From assembly GCF_002414005.1 (NCBI RefSeq), contig NZ_DHYG01000066.1, positions 62,001 to 126,000 of the forward strand: 64,000 bases of DNA, given 5' to 3'. A program made the translations under genes and the position numbers. Below the pieces are notes generated by a model. The model was not told the origin of the DNA. It made no database searches and saw only the letters and a list, made by a program, of their open reading frames with translations. Source of the stretch: Psychrobacter sp. UBA5136. Lineage in GTDB: Bacteria; Pseudomonadota; Gammaproteobacteria; Pseudomonadales; Moraxellaceae. Of this stretch, positions 35,751 to 42,546 are shown in pieces (positions within the stretch are counted from its first letter, which is position 1; each line of letters starts with the position of its first letter).

Positions 35751-37196
35751 TTAACTCTGCGAATCAGATGCTTCTGTCGCAGAATTTATTGCTTCAAACT
35801 CAGCAAAAGCATTTTCTTCCTCTGGCGTTAAAGAAGCGGCTTCATCAATACTCTCCTCTTCGTCGCTCTGTTCAAACGGTTCAAGAATCGGCATTAGCAA
35901 CGTTGCTTGTGCCAACGGCAACACATCTAATGGCTTTAGATTGGCTTGACCCAGTAGCTGCTTGAGTCTGTCACTTGGCAGGCGAATGGTTAAGCATTCA
36001 TGACCATTATCATCATAGCTTTCTTCTAAAATCACGCCAAGCTCGTACAGGGTATTTTTAAATTGCCCCGCATTATAAGGTAGGGTTAAATTAAAGGTGG
36101 TCAAAGTGCCCGTTAATAGCTGCTGGACGGCAAGTGTTAGCTCTTCCATGCCTAAGTTTTCACGTGAAGAAACATAAACGCGGTTTGGCTGTCCTTCACT
36201 CGCATAGCCAATGTGCACAGGCTCATCGGTCAAGTCTATCTTATTATAAACATTGAGCACAGGCACATCGTTATCAATCTCTGCCAAAACGTTTTTGACC
36301 GCTTGAATCTGTTCGTGCATGTCTTCACTGGAAGAGTCGATAACGTGTAGCAATAAATCTGCTTCTAACGTCTCTTCTAGGGTTGCATGAAACGACTCAA
36401 CCAATTCATGCGGCAAATGACGGACGAAACCAACGGTATCGACCAACACCACGCGACCAACCCCTTGCCAATCAAGGCGGCGCAGTGTCGGGTCGAGCGT
36501 AGCAAATAACTGGTCAGCCGCGTAAATATTTTCATCGACCAAGCGATTAAATAGGGTAGACTTACCAGCGTTGGTATAACCGACCAGTGAGATGGTCGGG
36601 ACGTCTGATTTTTGCCGACGTGCTCGACCTTGGGCGCGGGTTTGGCGTACTTTCTCCAGTTTGTTTTTCAGCTGAGTCACACGCACTTGTAATAAGCGGC
36701 GATCCGTTTCCAGCTGAGTTTCACCGGGTCCACGCAGACCGATACCGCCTTTTTGGCGCTCCAAATGCGTCCAACCTCGCACCAATCGCGTTGACAAGTG
36801 GTTTAGCTGCGCAAGCTCAACCTGTAGCTTACCTTCGTAAGTACGGGCGCGCTGGGCAAAAATATCCAAAATTAAGCCCGTACGGTCAAGCACGCGGCAT
36901 TGTACCAAAGCTTCGATATTACGCTCTTGCGATGGCGATAAATTGTGATTGAAAAGGACGATATCAGCGTCGTATTCGCGCACCAATTCTGCTATTTCCT
37001 CAGCTTTGCCACTACCAACGAAATACTTAGCATCAGGACGCGCACGCGAGCCTGTAACCAGTGCCAAGCGGTTAGCGCCTGCTGAGTCTGCAAGTAGCTC
37101 AAATTCATTTAGATCATCGGGATCTTGAATTTGGCGGATGTCTAAATGGACGATAATGGCGCGCTCGCCACCTTCGTGTCTTTCAAAATATTCCAA
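35751..37196 (-). CDS. hflX: ribosome-splitting GTPase HflX
   Basis: HflX splits stalled 70S ribosomes, for example after heat shock or antibiotic arrest. The N-terminal domain holds YFVGSGKAEEI and DIVLFNHNLSPSQERN, then the glycine-rich GGIGLRGPGETQLETDRR. The G domain follows with GYTNAGKST, DTVGFVRHLPHELVESFHATLEE and NKIDL. The acidic C-terminal tail extends past residue 445. At 481 residues it is about 55 longer than E. coli HflX. The start is TTG with AGGTG upstream; no ATG lies nearby. It is not next to hfq, unlike in many gammaproteobacteria. Confidence 0.94.
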   Translation of the reverse strand: MEYFERHEGGERAIIVHLDIRQIQDPDDLNEFELLADSAGANRLALVTGSRARPDAKYFVGSGKAEEIAELVREYDADIVLFNHNLSPSQERNIEALVQCRVLDRTGLILDIFAQRARTYEGKLQVELAQLNHLSTRLVRGWTHLERQKGGIGLRGPGETQLETDRRLLQVRVTQLKNKLEKVRQTRAQGRARRQKSDVPTISLVGYTNAGKSTLFNRLVDENIYAADQLFATLDPTLRRLDWQGVGRVVLVDTVGFVRHLPHELVESFHATLEETLEADLLLHVIDSSSEDMHEQIQAVKNVLAEIDNDVPVLNVYNKIDLTDEPVHIGYASEGQPNRVYVSSRENLGMEELTLAVQQLLTGTLTTFNLTLPYNAGQFKNTLYELGVILEESYDDNGHECLTIRLPSDRLKQLLGQANLKPLDVLPLAQATLLMPILEPFEQSDEEESIDEAASLTPEEENAFAEFEAINSATEASDSQS

Positions 37197-37445
37197 AGAG
37201 TATCACCTATTTATTAAAGTAGATAAATCGCTATTATCGGGTTAATGTCCGTTGATATAGCTTTATATAACCTTCTATATGTGGTCTTATCACTTGATAT
37301 TAAAGCGTATGAAAGAAATTAGCCATGTCTTTATGTTACAGCGTTTATTGGTAAATAACATTTAGCGGTAAAGATTTCGAGCTGACTTTATTAACAAAAG
37401 CCACTCATAATTCAGTGCACAAGTCGTCACTGACTAAATAAATTT

Positions 37446-37454
37446 TGTTATACT
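37446..37454 (+). promoter_or_regulatory. extended -10 promoter of the acyltransferase gene
   Basis: TGT followed by TATACT (37449-37454), same as ahead of rnpB and typA. The leader would be about 155 nt and contain the four 12-mer repeats. No good -35. Confidence 0.5.
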
Positions 37455-37528
37455 CATGGCGCTTGTTTACGAGATATAATCATACGTTTTTTAAGCAGCA
37501 CTCTCTTTGACCAATGATTTTTTCACCA

Positions 37529-37602
37529 CTAAGCTTTTAAATCATTAAGTTTTTAAAACACTAAGCTTTTAATAAAGAATTTTTTAACCCATAAGTTTTT
37601 AA
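37529..37602 (+). repeat. four copies of the 12-mer NTAAGYTTTTAA
   Basis: Copies at 37529-37540, 37545-37556, 37561-37572 and 37591-37602. The first three are spaced by exactly 16 nt, the last by 30. They all lie in the leader of the acyltransferase gene, ending 15 nt before its start codon. Confidence 0.8.
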
Positions 37603-37617
37603 CCACGAGGGACAAAG

Positions 37618-38418
37618 ATGAGCCAATCTAAGTCAGGCTTTTCACTCAAACAGCAGTTAGGCCGCGGTAAACAAATCGCTGGCATGACCACCACCATCGC
37701 TGGCGGACTGCGCGCCGCCCAGCGTATTGGCGCATTTAAACAGCCACCGCGCGAAAAATTGCCACGCTATATTCAAGCCTTTTGCCGCAAAATGGCCGGC
37801 TCGTTTGGCGTACAGGTGGTGGCGGTCGAGCGGGTCGAGCAGCACCACGGTCTGTGGGTTTCTAACCATGTGTCGTGGATGGATATTCCGGTAGTGGGGA
37901 CGCTGAGCCCAGCCTTTTTCTTATCAAAAGCTGAAATCGGCGACTGGCCAGTCTTTGGTAAGCTTGCTCATGCGGCAGGTACGGTATTTATCGAGCGCGG
38001 TTCCGGTGATGCTGGCACGGTCGCAACGCAAATTGCCAATTTTTTAACCAAAGGCTTTTCGGTTATCTTTTTCCCAGAAGCGACCACCACCGATGGCAAA
38101 AAAATCAAACGTATCCACGGAACTTTGCTGCAAGCGGCGATAGATGCTGATGTACCGATACGCCCGCTAGTGATTGCTTATGTCAATAAAGACGGCACTT
38201 TAAGTGAAGCGCTACCTTACTATGGCAAAATGACGATGAAAGATAGCCTAAAAAAGGTGCTTGATAGCAAAGACGTGACGGCTTTTGTCTTACCGCTTGA
38301 GCCGATAGATCCTAAAGGCTTGAGCAAAAGTCAGCTGACCGATTTGTTACAAGCGCATATGCAAGAAGGCTTGGCTGAACTGCATTCGCGGGTTTTAACA
38401 AAAGCAGCTAAAGCATAA
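37618..38418 (+). CDS. 1-acyl-sn-glycerol-3-phosphate acyltransferase family protein
   Basis: A 266-residue membrane-associated acyltransferase of the PlsC family, likely making or remodelling phospholipids. The NHVSWMD block (NxxxxD form of HX4D: VSNHVSWMDIP) and FFPEATTTDGKKIKRIHGTLLQAA are motifs I and III. The usual EGTR is PEATTTDG, typical of the PlsC/NlpC-like clade rather than canonical PlsC. A GAGGGACAAAG ribosome binding site precedes the ATG. N-terminal residues 1-45 form a basic arm. A specific gene name is not justified. Confidence 0.85.
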   Translation: MSQSKSGFSLKQQLGRGKQIAGMTTTIAGGLRAAQRIGAFKQPPREKLPRYIQAFCRKMAGSFGVQVVAVERVEQHHGLWVSNHVSWMDIPVVGTLSPAFFLSKAEIGDWPVFGKLAHAAGTVFIERGSGDAGTVATQIANFLTKGFSVIFFPEATTTDGKKIKRIHGTLLQAAIDADVPIRPLVIAYVNKDGTLSEALPYYGKMTMKDSLKKVLDSKDVTAFVLPLEPIDPKGLSKSQLTDLLQAHMQEGLAELHSRVLTKAAKA

Positions 38419-38463
38419 GTAGGCATAAAACGGTTTCAAATTAACAACCATAAAAAGCTCAAT

Positions 38464-38516
38464 AAAAAAGGCGCAAATCTTAGTAGTCATACTAACGATT
38501 TGCGCCTTTTTTATTG
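38464..38516 (+). terminator. two-way terminator between the acyltransferase gene and tas
   Basis: A long stem: AAGGCGCAAATC pairs with GATTTGCGCCTT, extended by TTAGTA/TACTAA around a single bulge, with As before and Ts after. It serves both converging genes. Confidence 0.9.
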
Positions 38517-38575
38517 TTATCAAATACTGGCAGTTCAGTATATTAAATCTGAAAAACATCTGTCACGCCGTAAAG

Positions 38576-39616
38576 TTATGGCGACGGATTGGGATGCTGG
38601 GTATGTACCGCCTCAATCGCTTCTAGGACATCAGCGCTTAAGGTTAAGTTAATGCTATCAATGTTCGATTGTAGCTGCTCAGTGGTGGTTGCGCCAATGA
38701 TATTACTGGTCACAAACGAGCGCGAATTGACAAAGGCCAGTGCCATTTGTGCCATATCCAAACCCGCATCGGCAGCAATTTTGGCGTATTGAGCGGTGGC
38801 GGCTTTTGCTTCTTCATTAGTATAACGGGCAAAGCGGTCATACATCGTCAGGCGCGCGCCCGCAGGACGTTTGCCGTCAAGGTATTTACCAGACAAAACG
38901 CCAAAGCCAAGCGGCGAGTAGGCCAGTAAACCGATATTTTCACGATGGGCAATCTCTGCCATGCCAACTTCATATAAGCGGTTGAGCAAACTATAAGGAT
39001 TTTGCACCGTGATAGGGGCAATTAAGCCATTTTTATCTGCTTCCCACAGATAGCGCATCAGGCCCCAAGCGGTTTCATTTGATAGTCCATAAGCACGAAT
39101 ACGGCCTTTTTTAATCTCGTCATTTAGTGCTTGGATGGTTTCTAAAAACGGCGTTAAATCCTCAAGCGACTGCGCTGCCATCTCTTCGCTATAACCACGC
39201 TGACTAAAAAAGTTCGCTTGCCGCTCAGGCCAATGCAGCTGATAAATATCGATATAATCAGTCTGCAAACGCTCAAGATTGCCATCGATAGCGCTGCTGA
39301 TGTGCTCAGCGGTATAACGCGTCTGCCCATCGCGTAAAAAATCCATCGGCGACATTTTGCTGGCAAGAATGACCTTGTCGCGCTGTTTGGTCTTATGAAA
39401 CCACGTGCCCATAAAGCGTTCGGTGTCACCTTGCTTGTCTTTGTCAGGCGGCGACGGATACATCTCAGCGGTATCCCAAAAGTTCACCCCGTTGCTAAGC
39501 GCCAAATCCATCTGTGCATGGGCATCGCTTTCGCTATTTTGCTGTCCCCACGTCATCGTCCCTAAGCAAATTTTTGAGACTTTTTCATTGAGCTGCGGCA
39601 GTGTTTGATATTGCAT
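38576..39616 (-). CDS. tas: aldo/keto reductase, Tas-like
   Basis: A 346-residue NADP(H)-dependent aldo/keto reductase. The start MQYQTLPQLNEKVSKICLGTMTWGQQNSESDAHAQ, and NAAEMYP-type active site (VNFWDTAEMYPSPP), ASKMSP, LQTDYIDIYQLHWPERQ, and SNETAWGLMRYLWEADK all match E. coli Tas across the full length. The catalytic Asp, Tyr, Lys and His positions are present (D48, Y53, K86, H128 by approximate count). The substrate is unknown. AAGGAT precedes the ATG. The fkpB gene lies 39 nt upstream in the same direction. Confidence 0.9.
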   Translation of the reverse strand: MQYQTLPQLNEKVSKICLGTMTWGQQNSESDAHAQMDLALSNGVNFWDTAEMYPSPPDKDKQGDTERFMGTWFHKTKQRDKVILASKMSPMDFLRDGQTRYTAEHISSAIDGNLERLQTDYIDIYQLHWPERQANFFSQRGYSEEMAAQSLEDLTPFLETIQALNDEIKKGRIRAYGLSNETAWGLMRYLWEADKNGLIAPITVQNPYSLLNRLYEVGMAEIAHRENIGLLAYSPLGFGVLSGKYLDGKRPAGARLTMYDRFARYTNEEAKAATAQYAKIAADAGLDMAQMALAFVNSRSFVTSNIIGATTTEQLQSNIDSINLTLSADVLEAIEAVHTQHPNPSP

Positions 39617-39657
39617 CTGTTTATCCTTTTTTATTTTAATATAGAGTTATTTTTATC

Positions 39658-40155
39658 CTAAATAATCTTGATTCCCGCGACGCCCGGCGGGGTGACTTGA
39701 AATATCTGCACTTTAAATAGCACGGGTTGACCGGCAAGCGGATGGTTAAAATCGACTTCTACTTCGTCGTCATCAATGGCGCTAATGGTACCGGGTAAGG
39801 TGTTTTTGCCTTTGTCTTCAAACTCGACCAACATACCGATTTCAGGATTGTCAGCGACCAAGGCAAATTGGGTTCGGCTAAAATGCTGAATGTTATCAGG
39901 GTTCCACTCGCCAAACGCTTGCTCAGGCTCAAGGTGAGCCGTGCGCGTATCGCCAGCGCGTAGATTCATCAGTACTTGCTCAAAACCCGGTAAAAAGCTC
40001 TCATCGCCAACGGTCAGCGTCACTGGTTCGTCGCGGTTAAAGGTTGAATCAATCACGGTACCGTTTTCTAGCGATACTTCAAAATGCAGCTTCACAAGGC
40101 TGCCGTGAGTGATACGTGTGTCTTCATTGGGAGTGATAAATTGGGAGTCGGTCAT
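39658..40155 (-). CDS. fkpB: FKBP-type peptidyl-prolyl cis-trans isomerase, SlpA/FkpB type
   Basis: A 165-residue isomerase and chaperone of the SlyD/FkpB group. LVKLHFEVSLENGTVIDSTFNRDEPVTLTVGDESFLPGFEQVLMNLRAGDT carries the FKBP core with the inserted flap, and GTISAIDDDEVEVDFNHPLAGQPVLFKVQI is the C-terminal FkpB segment. It lacks the His-rich tail of SlyD. An AGGTGG ribosome binding site favours the ATG at 40155 over the GTG at 40167. In enterobacteria fkpB directly follows lspA; here it is about 1.8 kb away with two genes between. Confidence 0.9.
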   Translation of the reverse strand: MTDSQFITPNEDTRITHGSLVKLHFEVSLENGTVIDSTFNRDEPVTLTVGDESFLPGFEQVLMNLRAGDTRTAHLEPEQAFGEWNPDNIQHFSRTQFALVADNPEIGMLVEFEDKGKNTLPGTISAIDDDEVEVDFNHPLAGQPVLFKVQIFQVTPPGVAGIKII

Positions 40156-40310
40156 GGTAAAAGCCACCTATTGCGAGTTATAAAGTAATTATAAATATGG
40201 TTAAAAATAATGTCAGAAATGATAAGTCATCTGGGATAGGTTGTAAGCCTAAATAGTGTAACGCAAATAGTGTAATATATTTGACGAATCTAAGAGAGAG
40301 CGCATTATTT

Positions 40311-40982
40311 ATGGCAAAACCGATGGCACATAAACAGCAAGGTCACATTAAAAAATGGCAGAACGATAAAGGTTTTGGTTTTATTGAAACTGCTGCGGGC
40401 GAGTCGGTATTTTTTCATGTCAGCGCGTTTAAAGCCCAGCGCCGTCCTGAAGTTGGCGAGCACGTGGTTTTTACCGTGGCGAAAGACAATCAGGGGCGCT
40501 TGCAAGCAAGAGAGGTGCAAGAACTCAGCTTTGTGCAACAAAAAATGGCGCAAAAAAACAGCCAAATACGGCGGCGCAATCATAAACGCAGCGCCCAAGC
40601 AGAATTTGAAGCAGGCCAAAAGAAACGTTTATTTCTTGGCATTGGCTTTTATGGCGTTTTAATTTTATTGGCGCTAACCGACAAGCTAAGCTGGTTAGTG
40701 GTTGCTTGGTATGCGCTATTAGGCGTCATCACCTACAGTATGTATGCTAAAGACAAAGCCGCTGCTCAAAATGGCGACTGGCGCACGCCTGAATCAACCT
40801 TGCATCTGTTAAGCGCGCTGGGTGGTTGGGTCGGTGCAATGGTCGCACAGACCTATTTGCGGCATAAATCACAAAAGCCTGAATTTCGTATTACCTATTA
40901 TTTAACCGTTATTATTAATTTAGCAGGGTTGTTATTTATTATGGTAGGGGATGGGTTAACTGGATTAAAAGGATTATTATAA
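40311..40982 (+). CDS. cold-shock domain plus DUF1294 membrane protein
   Basis: A 223-residue two-part protein. Residues about 8-75 form a cold-shock domain: KKWQNDKGFGFIETAAGESVFFHVSAF carries the RNP1-like FGFI and RNP2-like VFFHV, so RNA or DNA binding is likely. A basic linker follows, then DUF1294 with about 4 membrane helices (GIGFYGVLILLALTDKL, LVVAWYALLGVITYSMY, LLSALGGWVGAMVAQTYL, YLTVIINLAGLLFIM). This fusion is widespread in gammaproteobacteria but has no established role. GAGAG lies 12 nt before the ATG at 40311; a TTG at 40281 has no ribosome binding site. Confidence 0.87.
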   Translation: MAKPMAHKQQGHIKKWQNDKGFGFIETAAGESVFFHVSAFKAQRRPEVGEHVVFTVAKDNQGRLQAREVQELSFVQQKMAQKNSQIRRRNHKRSAQAEFEAGQKKRLFLGIGFYGVLILLALTDKLSWLVVAWYALLGVITYSMYAKDKAAAQNGDWRTPESTLHLLSALGGWVGAMVAQTYLRHKSQKPEFRITYYLTVIINLAGLLFIMVGDGLTGLKGLL

Positions 40983-41011
40983 GCACGCTTTGTTCCTCTT
41001 TTCTCCTGTTC

Positions 41012-41623
41012 TTAATTCTGCTCTAACATGCGCTTATAAATCGCCGCATCGGCAGCCGAAAAACAGCAAAAAATGACTTCATGAATTGAGAGCTCAGCCG
41101 TTTGCTCTAAACTGTTTTGTAGATAATCTTGCACCGTATTGATAGCAATTTGCGCCGCTTTTTCGATTGGATAACCATAAACCCCTGTGCTAATGGACGG
41201 AAAAGCAATGCTACTTATACTATGTTGAACCGCTAAATCCAGTGATTTTTTATAACAGCTGGCGAGTAGCTCTGGCTCATGACGATTGCCACCATGCCAA
41301 ACAGGACCGACCGTATGAATGACGTGCTGGCAGGGTAGCTTAAATGCTGGACTGATTTTAGCATCGCCTGTTTGGCAACCGTTTAGTGTACGGCAGTACT
41401 CAAGTAACTCAGGTCCCGCCGCTCGATGAATCGCACCATCAACGCCGCCACCACCAAGTAAGCTTGAGTTGGCAGCATTGACAATGGCATCGACATTTAA
41501 CGTGGTGATATCGGCTTGTAGTACTGACAAAGTAACAACGTGCTTATTGTTATCATTAGCAGCAGAAATTTGCTTTTGAGCAATAGGTTTTATTTGATTA
41601 TTAGACCTTTGATTATGAGACAT
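41012..41623 (-). CDS. ymdB: macrodomain ADP-ribosyl hydrolase, YmdB type
   Basis: A 203-residue protein with one macrodomain. Hallmarks: VDAIVNAANSSLLGGGGVDGAIHRAAG (catalytic Asn and Asp loop), GDAKISPAFKLPCQHVIHTVGPVW and ISTGVYGYPIEKAAQIA (phosphate loop). Family members remove O-acetyl groups from O-acetyl-ADP-ribose and remove ADP-ribose from proteins; E. coli YmdB also inhibits RNase III, which cannot be assumed here. An AAGGGTG ribosome binding site supports the ATG at 41623, dropping 19 residues from the open frame. An extra N-terminal polar segment of about 30 residues precedes the domain. Confidence 0.88.
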   Translation of the reverse strand: MSHNQRSNNQIKPIAQKQISAANDNNKHVVTLSVLQADITTLNVDAIVNAANSSLLGGGGVDGAIHRAAGPELLEYCRTLNGCQTGDAKISPAFKLPCQHVIHTVGPVWHGGNRHEPELLASCYKKSLDLAVQHSISSIAFPSISTGVYGYPIEKAAQIAINTVQDYLQNSLEQTAELSIHEVIFCCFSAADAAIYKRMLEQN

Positions 41624-41755
41624 AGCAGCACCCTTTTTATATTGAACCAATGATACTTTAGCGCTTTTAAGGTAAATCAACTATGTGGCTTACGTTATCG
41701 CTAAGCTTTAGTATAATCAGTTCAAGATAAAATCGATACGTTAATAGTTGTGCGC

Positions 41756-41817
41756 GACTGGGATAAATTTTTCTTGCTTGCTGCTATCACAGAGGCTACG
41801 AAAAATTTATCCCAGTC
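41756..41817. repeat. perfect 18-bp inverted repeat with 26-nt loop
   Basis: Left arm GACTGGGATAAATTTTTC (41756-41773) and right arm GAAAAATTTATCCCAGTC (41800-41817) are perfect complements around a 26-nt loop. It lies alone in the gap between the macrodomain gene and lspA. It resembles a palindromic intergenic element, not a terminator, since no T-run follows. Confidence 0.85.
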
Positions 41818-41873
41818 TCACTGTAACTGTTTTAAAGTGGCTCCACTATATGTTAACTCTTAATAAAGACGCA

Positions 41874-41906
41874 AAAAAATAGGCTATCCATTTGGTAGCC
41901 TATTTG
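41874..41906 (-). terminator. terminator of ileS-lspA
   Basis: On the minus strand: stem AAATAGGCTA/TAGCCTATTT followed by a T-run. It lies 20 nt past the lspA stop. Confidence 0.85.
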
Positions 41907-41925
41907 CAAAGTCATTCTGTAAGTA

Positions 41926-42546
41926 TTATTTAAACGTGCGCTTCTTTTCTAAAAACAGCATATCAATCACAATCAGCGCCACGCCAATACAAATAGCAAT
42001 ATCGGCAATGTTAAAAATGGGATAATGCCAAACGTCGGCATAATGTACATGAATAAAGTCAATCACGTGACCATGTAACAAGCGGTCAATCAGGTTACCA
42101 AGAGCACCGCCAAGCACCAGAGCTAAGCCAAAGGATAATAGCTTGGCTTTACGCGGCGCTTTGACCAGATAGCCGATTAAAAATAGCGACATTACGAGCG
42201 CCAATCCCGCAAAAAACCATTTTTGCCAACCCGCCTGGTCTGCCAAAAAACTAAACGCCGCGCCATAGTTATAAGCAAGCGTCCAATTTAAAACAGGCTC
42301 AATGACGGACACAGGCTCAAGGAAATTTAGCTTGGTTTGCGCCAACCATTTCGTCCACTGATCAATAATAAGCACAGCAAGCGACAGCAAGTACCACATA
42401 AAGGCGTGGCTGCCATTAGTCACCATTTTTGGTGTCTTACTCAGACGACCTTTAGGCGTGGTTGAGCTACCCGTGGTCGCGTGCGCAGGTTTGGGCGAAT
42501 GATCGACCTCAACCTGCGACTGCTTATTTTCAGGTGAGTTAGGCAT
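41926..42546 (-). CDS. lspA: lipoprotein signal peptidase (SPase II)
   Basis: LspA cleaves the signal peptide of prolipoproteins in the inner membrane. Four helices are predicted in the C-terminal 160 residues. The motifs FLEPVSVIEPVLNWTLAYNYGAAFSFL, GGALGNLIDRLLHGHVIDFI and PIFNIADIAICIGV contain both catalytic aspartates. From the chosen ATG the protein has 206 residues, with an N-terminal polar extension of about 40 relative to E. coli. The ATG at 42546 overlaps the end of ileS by 8 nt (ATGCCTAA) and has AGGTG upstream; the earlier in-frame codon at 42564 is less likely. Confidence 0.94.
   Translation of the reverse strand: MPNSPENKQSQVEVDHSPKPAHATTGSSTTPKGRLSKTPKMVTNGSHAFMWYLLSLAVLIIDQWTKWLAQTKLNFLEPVSVIEPVLNWTLAYNYGAAFSFLADQAGWQKWFFAGLALVMSLFLIGYLVKAPRKAKLLSFGLALVLGGALGNLIDRLLHGHVIDFIHVHYADVWHYPIFNIADIAICIGVALIVIDMLFLEKKRTFK

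Larger units (their letters stand above)
37197..37617 (+). other. intergenic region between hflX and the acyltransferase gene
   Basis: 421 nt between divergent genes. It holds an extended -10 element at 37446-37454 and, after it, four copies of the 12-mer NTAAGYTTTTAA at 37529, 37545, 37561 and 37591. No gene is seen. Confidence 0.6.
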
